Part shown: piece by piece, positions 35,851-45,261 of the stretch | How positions within the stretch are numbered: the first letter of the stretch is position 1 | Layout: each line of letters begins with the position of its first letter | DNA from: Stereocaulon alpinum | Lineage: Eukaryota; Ascomycota; Lecanoromycetes; Lecanorales; Stereocaulaceae | Assembly (NCBI GenBank): GCA_018257865.1 | Contig: JAEUBA010000024.1 | Span: 186,001 to 250,000 of the forward strand | Direction of reading: 5' to 3' | Length of the DNA stretch: 64,000 nt | Program-made: the position numbers and the translations under genes | Notes under the pieces: generated by a model | What the model saw: only the letters and a program-made list of their open reading frames with translations | Told to the model about the DNA's origin: nothing | Database searches by the model: none

Positions 35851-36077
35851 GTTAGAATAAGTAGTAAAAACTATAGTAGATAAGGCCTACTTAGTAATAC
35901 TTAGCAGGCTCGCTTAGCTAGCCTACTAGGGCTAGGGCTCGCTAAGGCCTCTATACGCGCACTAGATAAAATCTCTGCATATAATTCTATCTAGCTGCAA
36001 CAACTTCAATAGCAATAGATTGTTCCACCCCATTAAATAGCTAATAAGCCTCCAATCATATCACTAATATTCTAAAG
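35851..36077 (+). repeat. right LTR of the Copia element
   Basis: 227-bp partner of 18831-19057. Its left (inner) half carries 13 RIP-type changes relative to the left LTR; its right (outer) half keeps the ancestral C at four sites where the left LTR has T. Confidence 0.92.
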
Positions 36078-36408
36078 TATATTCACGCGTCATACATGCA
36101 TATATTGAACGTTTCGGTATCGAGGTTGTAATGCAGAGTTCCATTATGATCGTACCTGCTAAATTCGATCTGGTTACACGCGTTCATTGCATTCACTAAG
36201 CGACGTTTACGATTTGTTGTATATCGCCCTTTCACCTCACATGTGACCCCAGCCACCCAAATTGCAATGCAATTTTTTCACTGATTCATCCTCATGCTGC
36301 ATCGGTTACTATCGTTAATGGCTACATAACATTGCTGAATTCATCGCATGTTTATATCAATTGCAGCACCGACGTTCATTGACTTGACTTCTGAAGACTT
36401 TCGTGAAC

Positions 36409-37410
36409 ATGGCACCAGAGCAAGAGACGACAAGTCCAGACGGTGACATGGAGCCTACAACCGTGGACTCCAGCTGTATTTCCCACAAGCCTCTAGGCTT
36501 CCAGCCTGTAAATGACCTTCAGGTAAGACAGGGAACGACCACTTCCAATTGAGCATCTACAACTGGCCCCAGTATTTGACTAGTTCACTAATCTACCTTT
36601 AACTAACACCAATGCGTACAGGACAACAGCCCAGCAAAGCGCAACTCATGGATTCAGACCTCACAACCCCCGGGTCACTCCTACACCATCTCATCAAAGC
36701 CCAAGTCGCGGAGCCAATCTTCCCAACCTCCAGCGCACTCGTACCACAACTCACCAAAGCGCAACCTATCAAGTCGATCCTCACGACCCCCAACCCACGC
36801 CTACCCATCCACACCAAGCAACCCCCCAACGAAAATCAACATCCCACCCACCAACCTACCCCCAACACCAGACACGACGCCCGTATCCTCACAAAGCCTA
36901 AAGCGAACACACAGCACACCGCTCGAGGTACGATACCCAGCACAAGACAGCGCAGTCGTCGATGCATCTTCGCCTTCCGAGAGAGCTAGCAAACGCCAAC
37001 ACACTCATACCCAGTCAGATGAATATGATGGGGCCCTCGATGTAGCCTCTCCCTCCCACCGGCCCAGCAAACGCCACACGACACACCTCTCCCATCCAGC
37101 AAAAGCAACCCACCCCCTCCCGACACCCACCCACTCGCCCCACCGCAGCACACCCTTCCGCACAGACCTAACCCCCAAATTCTCAATAGCCTATAATCCT
37201 CCAACCTCCACCGAAGACACCATCTCATGGCAAGAGCTCAAACTCGTGACTGAGAGTCTGCTGAGTCAGGTTGATTGGAAAGTTGTAGCGATGGATGTGG
37301 GGAGTAATAGGAGTGCGGGGACGTATAAGAGGGCTGTGAAGGAGGTGCTGCAGGAGAGGATTTATGAGATGGATGCGAGGGGGGAGCAAGAGGAGGGGGA
37401 GGAACGATGA
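36409..37410 (+). CDS. unknown basic Ser/Pro-rich protein with conserved C-terminal helix region
   Basis: Exons 36409-36522 and 36622-37410 give 300 residues; the 99-bp intron is GTAAGA...ACAG with a CTAAC branch site. The second exon has no early ATG, so the gene is easy to miss. The N-terminus starts MAPEQETTSPDGDMEP. The middle (about 40-230) is low complexity, rich in Ser, Pro, Thr, His and Lys/Arg, and probably disordered. The last 70 residues look folded: ISWQELKLVTESLLSQVDW followed by KVVAMDVGSNRSAGTYKRAV, reminiscent of small Myb/SANT-like helical domains of fungal proteins. A nuclear DNA-binding role is only a guess. It starts 332 bp right of the transposon block and shows no RIP damage. 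Confidence 0.6.
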
Positions 37411-37757
37411 TATGAAGTATTGTGGAGATAGGAGTTGGTTTGGTGATGACGAATAGGTGTCAATGCGATTCGGAAGCGCGAAGATGGAAGACTTCAACAC
37501 CGTTGGATTGTTTGTACTTTTAGCGAGCGAGAGAGGAAGAGGGAAATTCCATTCTAGACGCATAGAACTCGGTCAACGTTCGTCCGAGGGAGAGGTATCG
37601 GTATCAGCGCTATCAGATTAGTCCCACGTTTGAGCTATAGGAAAAGCCCAAGCCGCATGTAACGCATAACGTACATTGTCCACTACCCACTACCACTATC
37701 CCACGTCCACTAAAACACTTTTTTCCATCCAAGTACTAACATAGATACTGACTGCTT
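37411..37757. other. convergent intergenic region
   Basis: 347 bp between two convergent genes. It should hold both 3' UTRs; nothing else is seen. Confidence 0.5.
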
Positions 37758-39733
37758 TCAAAACGTGCTCGTAGCCAACCGACTAGCTGCATTCTTCGCA
37801 TCAACCCTATCATCATCCGGTTCATCTTCCCTCACACTCTTCAAGCTCCCCGCCCCACTAGCAGCCCTCTTCCTCCCCCCTTCGCCATTGACTTCATCTT
37901 CTTCTTTCACAGGCGCAGGGAACCCGCCACTAAGGCTTCGATCTAGCGCGTCTGTCCTCCTTGGTACTCCACTCCATGCATCGCCTCGCGGACCCTGGCT
38001 TGACGCCATGCTTGATCTTCGAATGACGGGGTGGGCTTCTCGACCGAGTCGGGAGAGACCCCCTGTTGCGTCGATGGCGCGGACATCTGGGCGGACGGAT
38101 TCAAGGGTGGCGAGGGTACGGCGCTCTGCCTCGATTTCGCGCAGGACGTATTCGCGGATGCTGACTCTTAGGTCTGCGGCCGTGCGGGCAAACCAGCGGC
38201 GCTTCTCATGTAGCAGGTTTGAGGTGACTCGTTGAGTCTTTTGGGCTAGGTATAGTTCATGGCTTCGGGCTTCGTCGAGGGCACTGATGGCTTCGTCGAC
38301 CTTCTCGCGGCGAACTGAGCTGCTAGCTTTCAGTCTGTCTGCTGCGGAGAGCTTGCTGCGGGTGGCTTGTTGGGCGGATATTAGGTCGCGCAGGAGGATG
38401 TGTCTGTTTGTGAGGGTTTCTTTGACGATTAATGCGTCTGAGGAGTGGTAATTAAGAGGGTCGCCGATGGTGGTGGCTTCAGCAGTGCCTTGAGCGGCGT
38501 GGTAGTCGCCTGTCATTTGGATGATCTTTCCCAGTTTTCGATAGGCGCTTGCGAGCCCAGGGTGTGTCTCCTGGACGTGCATGGAGCCGAATTTGACGCC
38601 GAGGTCTGATTCCGCGAGACCAAGTCCTGATAACTATTAGTTGATAGCACTCTTAGATCAGCAGCTACTGTGCGCCTAACCTCGCCGTGCTCTGACCACT
38701 TTGTCCACTTTCTGCCCTGCTTCCATTGTGCCCAGGTAGAATTGCTTGACTATTGGCCGCGCGTCATGTAGCTCTGGTGTATCATCAGGTGGCGGTGCGA
38801 ATTGTTTGATGACTTTCCTCCGTACACCTGTAGCAGGCTGTTTCATCCTTATCAGGGGGCTGTAGCCGGCATCGCTCTCGACGAAGAAGATCATTTCATC
38901 GTCTCTCATCAGAACATCATTTCCGCAAACATAGTTCAGCCACCTTTGCATCGCGGCCTTGGTTCGAGCTTCATCTTCGTCGGTACCCGCCCCGGCAGAC
39001 GTCAACGCTGGAGGTACAGCAGGTACGAAAGCTTCAGGATTAGAGGAGATGAGGTGATCGGCTAATTTGACAAATTCGGAATGTGTGCGCTTAATGTCTC
39101 TGACTTGCGTGGTTCGAAATTTGGGTAAATTTGTCTTTGATGTACGTTAGCTGCACTCAGTCCTGAAGCTACCTTCAAGACACATACGTGAACATCGAAT
39201 CTTATCGAAGGATCCTTCTTGCCCACCCGTTCTAAAGCCGTGACCTTAGCTTGTAATTTGTATTGCGGCGGCCTCTGCCCCGAACGCGCGCCTTGATGGT
39301 ATCTGCCTGGTCCAGGCCCCCTCTGATGCTGTTGCGCATGAAGCGCCTGCTGATACCGTTCTTGCTGCCGTTGCTGGTGAAGCTGCTGTTGGCGTAACTC
39401 TTCTTCAGTGAGAGGAGGACCCTGAAATCGGATATCTGGTACGCTCTGGCTGGTAGACCACGTAGGTGCTCTGCTTACGCCGTTGGACTGCTGTGGGCGA
39501 GGCTCTTCAGGCATCGGAGGGCTCAATGGTTCTGGTTCTGGTTCTGGTTCGCTTTCGTGATACTCCGGCTGTTGAGGTGTAGGCGTAAAGGGTGTATGTT
39601 TCGCTAAAGGCGATGAAGGTTCGCTTCCGGGTTCTGATGGCTGGAAGTTGGTCCGTGTGGGTTGGGGAGAGGTCTGCCATGGATCCGGTCCTGCTGGGTC
39701 GCCGGGATCGCTGTGTATTGAAGAGTAATCCAT
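37758..39733 (-). CDS. VPS17: retromer sorting nexin Vps17
   Basis: Exons 39733-39188, 39134-38681 and 38626-37758 give 622 residues; introns are 53 and 54 bp. The N-terminus (1-165) is acidic, Pro/Gln-rich and disordered. The PX domain (about 170-290) starts YKLQAKVTALERVGKKDP and continues across the first intron as FDVHTNLPKFRTTQV. The C-terminal BAR-like coiled coil (about 340-540) includes HPGLASAYRKLGKIIQMTGDY and a long amphipathic region, followed by a charged tail. In yeast, Vps17 pairs with Vps5 as the membrane-bending part of retromer, returning cargo from endosomes to the Golgi. I chose the ATG of MDYSSIHSD; an in-frame ATG 51 bp upstream (39784) is possible but gives an atypical start. 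Confidence 0.88.
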
Positions 39734-40252
39734 TGTGAACCGGTGTATCTCTTCACTCTGTTCAAGCCTATAAAGCCGGGTCAAGAGTTCTATGTCGCAG
39801 TTTTCGATCCGGTCTAATGCTAGCTGGACGTGTATCCGCTAGAGGGTGTGGACGGGTAGCGATGAGTCCTAGACTTTGTTACTGGGCTCGAGGAGAGAGT
39901 CAATCAAGAAACTGGGTATATGAAGCTCGCACCGATTATATGCGGAGTCAAACATCAGAGTTCTCCACTTACGGAAGCGACGACGCGCATTTTGGATGAC
40001 TAAGCAGCATTTACTAGAACATAACGAACGCTTTCAACTAAACTACATTTGACAGAGATTCAAAAAGGAGTCTGGAATGCCCCTCTTTTCACTATCTATG
40101 TCTCGGTTGTCAGCTTGTTGTAGTTGATTCATAGTTTACATCGAGCCTTAGACAAAGCCATTAATTGGTACAATAGGATAAACTCCTCGCCCAAATCATG
40201 CCTCATGATCGTAGAACATCGCCTCTTCCCACACAAAACATCTTTGAATGTC
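39734..40252. other. intergenic region
   Basis: 519 bp holding the VPS17 promoter and the 3' end of the next minus-strand gene. Nothing else is recognised. Confidence 0.5.
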
Positions 40253-40819
40253 TCAACCTCCACCCGCCGAAGCAATGCTCGCAGCCACGCCCCCCATACT
40301 AGTCTTCTCCTCACTAAGCATAGCCAACCCTCCCACAACAATCTCATCCAACATCTCCTCACTAAGCGGCTCCACCATAATCTCAAACACACCCATCTTA
40401 CTGCCCGTATACATTCGATTCAAATACCTCGCCCACTCCTTCCCCTGCCCATCCACCAACTTTAGAAACCCCGACCCCACATACCCTCCCTTCCAAGCAA
40501 ACGTAGAACCCTGCACACTTTGATATGTCCGCTTATCAATGGAGAAGACATGACCCTCTTTGGTTAATGGCGTAACGTGGGTACCTATTGTTATGGTGAT
40601 TTTGGAGGACGTAGCGAAGAAGCCGGCGCGTTTCTGATTGTAGTAGGTGGCGGTACCGACGATCTGCTTGGGGTCTGAATGTCTGGTTACGGTCATGTGC
40701 GGGGCGGAATGGCCATTCCAATGGCAGTTGTAGAGGGGCGTAATATCGTCGGAATCGAGGAGGAGGTAGTTGCTGCCTTTGTCGTATACATTGATTGTGC
40801 GGATTGGTTTGGGGGCCAT
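40253..40819 (-). CDS. unknown small protein, possibly LURP-one/tubby-like fold
   Basis: A single-exon frame of 188 residues with ATG in a good context (AACATGGCC). It has no signal peptide. The sequence is beta-rich with alternating short segments (NVYDKGSNYLLLDSDD, QIVGTATYYNQKRAGFFATS, EGHVFSIDKRTYQSVQGSTF). It contains the stretch TFAWKGGYVGSGFLKLVDGQ, which resembles the lipid-scramblase/LURP-one type beta-barrel proteins common in fungi. This is a weak structural impression, not a family identification. The C-terminus is Gly/Ala-rich and probably flexible. Confidence 0.55.
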   Translation of the reverse strand: MAPKPIRTINVYDKGSNYLLLDSDDITPLYNCHWNGHSAPHMTVTRHSDPKQIVGTATYYNQKRAGFFATSSKITITIGTHVTPLTKEGHVFSIDKRTYQSVQGSTFAWKGGYVGSGFLKLVDGQGKEWARYLNRMYTGSKMGVFEIMVEPLSEEMLDEIVVGGLAMLSEEKTSMGGVAASIASAGGG

Positions 40820-41510
40820 GTTGTTAAAGGGTGTTTCTTTCCGATTACAATTTGTTATCTAAACACAATGGCAACAATTATGAAAGGAGAGGAGACTGAA
40901 AGATCAAGTGAGAGACTGATGCGTATAGTGGCAAAAGGATACTATGGCAAAGGTATAGAGAGGCAAAGATATAACGGTCTGATGATGTCTTACATTCAGC
41001 TAGGCAAAGCGGCACGCTTCTTGCGCCTCATTGCTCTCTTCGTACCTGCATTGATATCTGGAATTGGATTGAGGGTAATAAAAGTGTACTGATAGGGAAC
41101 GATTACCGCGAGACTTCCATATCCATCGTCCTATAAATAAAAATAGCGTTATTTACGATGCAACTGTCAGAGTCGCTGGGACAGCGGCACAAATATACGA
41201 AGTAGTTCTGCTGGTTTACACTGCGAGTCAGATGAGCGATAAGCAAACTGGCGTGCACCGCCGTTGCGAGCGGTAAATGTATGGCGCAATGATACGATTG
41301 GCAGGGATCTTAGCCGAGTGCTTGATTCAACCTCAACGGGTGTTGGGGTATGAGAGCAAAGATGTGTGCAGCACGGATTGCCAATAGAACCTTTCGGATA
41401 TAGAATGGACAAAGGCTTTGGGCCTCCTATCCGTCGGCAAAAAGCGCAGAACTCTCGAAATATGATGCCCCCTTAACGCCATCGCTGTGTAAAAATCCTC
41501 AAAGGAAGCA
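40820..41510. other. intergenic region
   Basis: About 690 bp between two minus-strand genes. Short frames on both strands overlap here without support. Confidence 0.5.
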
Positions 41511-42352
41511 TTATCCCAACTTATCAAGCAGCCGTCTCCGTCTCCTATCGACAAGCTCCTCCTGCACCTCCTCACTAGTCGGCAATCTCCAACCAACACC
41601 ATCACCGGCATCTCCCGGCAGTGGCTCCCAATCCTTTTCTTCCTCCTCTCCATTAGCCTTCAAATTCTCGAAGGCCTCTTTCTCTTTCTTCGCCTCATAA
41701 GCCAGTAACGTTCCATCCTCTTCATCCAGATTATACCCATAGTAGCTGGCATCGACCTGCCTCCTTAGATCCGCTCTGCTCTCCAACGGCTTATCTGGCG
41801 CCTTCTTTGAGCTTGACTCGAACATTTCTTTCACACCTGGTAATTCTCGTGCTCGTCCGAAGTATCTAGCATACCGTTAGCCCACATCGCCTACTACAGC
41901 AATTCAGTGAGCGTAGACGCACCTATACCCCTTCCCACCCCCAGGAATCTCCTTTCCCTCCTCATCATAAACCCTCCCACCGCCTCTCATGTAATTCGGC
42001 CCGCCCAGATTCCGTATCTGCACCTCCCACATATGTTTCTCTCGCATTGCCTTATTGATCTCATCATTCAGATCTCTAATTTGGAAATCGCTTAAACTCG
42101 ACTCTTGTATCTTGCTGACTTTTCGAGAAATCTCTTTGAGCACCTGGCCGCGCCATTTCTCGCATGCGGGTATCGAGTTCACTTCTGTAATGGCTTTCGG
42201 ACGACGAGTGCGACCAGCATCGATGATGCCCAGGGAAGCGGCTTGTTGGGCGCGGAAACGGAAGAGCATGGACTGGGCTTTTTCGGAGTTGCGCGCCTGC
42301 CGAGGGGTGTCAGTCGATGAGGGGTTAGTGGAATGGAGGGAATGCCCACCAT
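41511..42352 (-). CDS. ISY1: pre-mRNA splicing factor Isy1
   Basis: Exons 42352-42350, 42296-41923 and 41865-41511 give 243 residues. The first exon is only the ATG; the 53-bp intron GTGGGC...GGCAG joins it to GCG CGC AAC TCC, giving MARNSEKAQSMLFRFRAQQA, the conserved start of Isy1. Other family blocks follow: RPKAITEVNSIPACEKWRGQ, LSDFQIRDLNDEINKAMREK and IRNLGGPNYM, then YFGRARELPGVKEMFE across the second intron, and an acidic C-terminal part. Isy1 belongs to the NineTeen/Prp19-associated complex and helps the spliceosome at the first catalytic step. The protein appears intact and of normal length. Confidence 0.94.
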
Positions 42353-42871
42353 GATTGCTGAGTTATGGTATGGGACTTCGGAATATTAGTAGAGGATGTC
42401 AGAGACGTCGAGAATGCAGTTGAAGCAGCTTGGCCTTTGGTGCCATGGTGGTACGTAGATGCTCGGTCCTATAGGGCTGGACAGCATGTTTTTGACACGA
42501 CCCCGGGAGCGCCCCGCCCGAGCCGCCTGAAAGTCTTGTTTTGGGGTCTCCAACGTCTACTGTTACTGTAGTCTGTTACAACGTTGTCTTCATTGAGTCT
42601 CAAGTAGTCGGGTTAGGCGTAGATTGAAAGAAGAATTTCAGCCCAATTTTATGGTTGACGTGATAGTTCTTGCTCGGCGATTCTACCCTACTTGCCCAAC
42701 TACGCTCCTACGGGACAAGCGACTCTTTAGCCTACAGGATTTATATGTTCCAGGATAGTACCTAATGCCACGCCGACTGATTGGATACATATAATCTCTC
42801 AGATACTGAGACTGGGCAGGCCGAAAGAGACTATACAGAGGATCAAAACAAGATAACTGTTGTCCGCCAGC
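42353..42871. other. divergent promoter region
   Basis: 519 bp between ISY1 (minus) and the FAD oxidase gene (plus). I see no distinctive motif. Confidence 0.5.
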
Positions 42872-44457
42872 ATGGCCAATCTACCCTCGGAAAAGTCTTC
42901 GGCTTCTTTCTGGCACAGCGAGACTTCAGAGTTTCTGCTTGGGCATCGAACAACTGTAGCCTTGCCAAAGGAGGCAGATGTTGTCATTGTTGGCTCTGGT
43001 ATTACTGGAGCGTCGGCTGCAAGGTTCCTAGCCGAAGATGAGAGATCGAAAGGGCTGAGTGTTGTCATGCTCGAGGCGCGCGAGGCTTGCTGGGGAGCAA
43101 CTGGTAGAGTAGGGTCGGCCTGTTTGCATACAATGTTCTCAGATGCTGCTCCACGTTGTGATTTGGAACCATCCATGCTCTCGCTATTATTTCTTCGCTG
43201 ATAACACCCACCGTATAGAACGGAGGCCACTGCCAGCCCCTCCTCTTCGAGCGCGGCCCTGACGTATCAGCCTTCGAACTTCGCAACTATCACACCATTG
43301 AATCCTACATAGCTGACAACGATATTGCCTGTGAGTGGCGCGCTATTCCAGGCTGCAGGTCCTTCTGGACGGAAGCGCTTGCCAAAGCCGCCTTTAAAGA
43401 TGTTGAAGATCTGCAGCATGCGGCGCCAGAAATTGGGAAGCAGGTCAAAATCATCAAAGACGAGGACGAGATACGGAAGTTGAGGGTGAATGGTGCACCA
43501 GGTGTTACGCTTTCAGCAGTCGCGGCGAGCTTATGGCCGTATAAGCTCATTGCATTCATACTCGAAAAACTCATCAAAGAACAAGGCCTGAATCTACAGA
43601 CGCAAGCACCGGTCACCCAAATAGAGTCTCTCAAACACGATACAGCAGACTTCGCGAAAGGCTTCCGCCACACCCTCCACACCCCCCGCGGCTCCCTCCA
43701 CACGCGGCATCTAATCCTCGCTACAAACGGCTACACATCTCACCTCCTCCCCACCTTCACCTCCCTCATAGTCCCGGAACGCGGCATCATGACCGCTCTC
43801 CTCCCTCCAAAAGACTCTCCCATCCTCGCCACCTCCCACGGCTTCGTAGGCGCCAATGGCGGCAATCCCATCCATGACGACTACCTATGCGAGCGCCCAT
43901 TCGGTGGCGTGCCAAATTCGAAAGGCCATCTGATGTTCGGAGGTGGGTCTGTGGGCAAGACAATGAAGATGGTGGGTGAGGACGATGATAGCATTATCGA
44001 TTGGGGAAGTGTCCAGTATCTAAAGAAGGCGCTGTTGGGATTATTAGTTCTCGGTGGCGACACTGAGGGCCTCGAAGAACTAGAAGCAACACATGCATGG
44101 TCAGGCATCTGGGGCACAAGTATAGATCAACATCCCTGGGTCGGCGCGGTACCTGATATGCCTAATATCTGGCTTGCTGGAGGCTACTCAGGTCACGGCA
44201 TGCCGAACGGCACCTTGTGCGGTAAAGCCGTTGTGGACATGATGCTGGCACAAGAAGCGGGCCAATCTCTAATTACAGTGCAAGAGCAGATGGTCAAGAG
44301 TGGCGATTTGCCGAAATCGTATCTGATTACGAAAGAGAGGATTGAGCGGTGTAGGAAGCTGGATAGTGTTGAGGTGCAGGATGTCAAGGCTATGGAGGGG
44401 TTGAAGTATTTTACGATGCCGGATCTCAATTATCAGCAGCCGGGTGCGAAATTGTGA
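42872..44457 (+). CDS. FAD-dependent amine/amino-acid oxidase (DAO family)
   Basis: Exons 42872-43108 and 43219-44457 give 491 residues; the intron is 110 bp. The N-terminal dinucleotide-binding motif VVIVGSGITGASAARFL lies near 40-56 and is followed by EARxxxxGATGRNGGHCQP, the hallmark of DAO-family oxidases related to sarcosine and gamma-glutamylputrescine oxidases. The end of the fold shows WLAGGYSGHGMPNGTLCGKA, the second FAD-contact region. The enzyme should oxidise a C-N bond with release of an imine or keto product and peroxide. It lies beside the NRPS-like gene and converges on it, so it could supply or modify a keto acid for that pathway (inference). The frame upstream of the ATG at 42872 begins with TTG, so I start at the ATG. 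Confidence 0.85.
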
Positions 44458-45261
44458 GTTAGAGATGAACGTGCAACGCACATTGGACTGCTCAGATACC
44501 TTGGTGTTAAGCTTTGATGCTCCCAGCTACCAGGTCACCGGATTAAGGGGTGTATAGAGGTATATATGCAGGGGACTAATAGGGGCAATTACAGGGGTGT
44601 GATAGGGGTACATATAGGAGGCGCTGCCCCAGAGTTCTAGTAATCAATCGATCGACCTCCATAATTCTACACTTAAAATACTCAAATAACAAACTCTAGC
44701 TCAGGCAGCGAAAATAGGCAACGAGTCTTCGCTCTTGTTGAGTCGAAGATTTGTCACTCTCTGCTCCCTTGATAGGCCTAATATCTCGCTTTCTGTTCTA
44801 CTGGAGAGAGGTACTGTCTACAATTCTACTTCGCGCGAGCACGAAGCGCAACACTACCCAAGCTATCTAAGCTTGCTACCTTTGGCATCCTTTCAAACCC
44901 GGAGCAGCGTCAGATCGCGACGTTCAAAAGTCCTAGATGATGGGATTCTCAATCAGACTATGGTGCGAAACATCTCAATTGCGATCATCTTGCGTGTTTA
45001 GCAAATTGATGGATGCTTTTCCTAGGAAAACTTGCTATGTATCCTTTATGATCTATGCTCTATGCTAATGTGTCTATGTGTTTATTAATGCAGATGGAGT
45101 TTCAAGAAGAAGAACACAGTCTGGTATGTGCTCATGTTTTCGGTCCCATTAGTATGTCCAAGGAGACACGACGCAAAGCAGAGCTCCGACAATGAGAACA
45201 ACCATTCTAATGCAGCGCCATTATCTCTTTTCCGAATCCCCCGTCACTTCCCCAAGCATAC
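44458..45261. other. convergent intergenic region with dispersed repeat copy B
   Basis: About 800 bp between convergent genes. It contains the CCCCTA-rich repeat (44531-44657); the rest shows nothing I can name. Confidence 0.5.
44531..44657 (-). repeat. CCCCTA-rich dispersed repeat, copy B
   Basis: Reverse-complement relative of 13549-13670, alignable over about 120 bp with small gaps. On plus it reads as AGGGG-rich words around TCTAGTAATCAATCGATC. No coding capacity is seen; it is probably a small non-autonomous element. Confidence 0.85.

Larger units (their letters stand above)
18831..36077 (+). mobile_element. RIP-mutated Copia LTR retrotransposon carrying two nested insertions
   Basis: The outer element is bounded by direct 227-bp LTRs (18831-19057 and 35851-36077). 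Copia internal DNA is found in three pieces: 19058-20844, 27414-27567 and 32992-35850. Visible in conceptual translation are a zinc knuckle at 20071-20115 with Cys changed to Tyr, a protease-like ASN site near 20400, the H-R-R-L pre-integrase motif near 20820, integrase from about 33000, RT with YINN in place of YVDD near 34803, and RNase H to about 35760. The order gag-PR-INT-RT-RH identifies Copia. Removing both inserts and their target duplications leaves about 5,254 bp. TG and CA are nearly absent and stops are TAG/TAA, as expected from RIP. No frame can be active. I found no matching target duplication around the outer LTRs. Confidence 0.93.
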
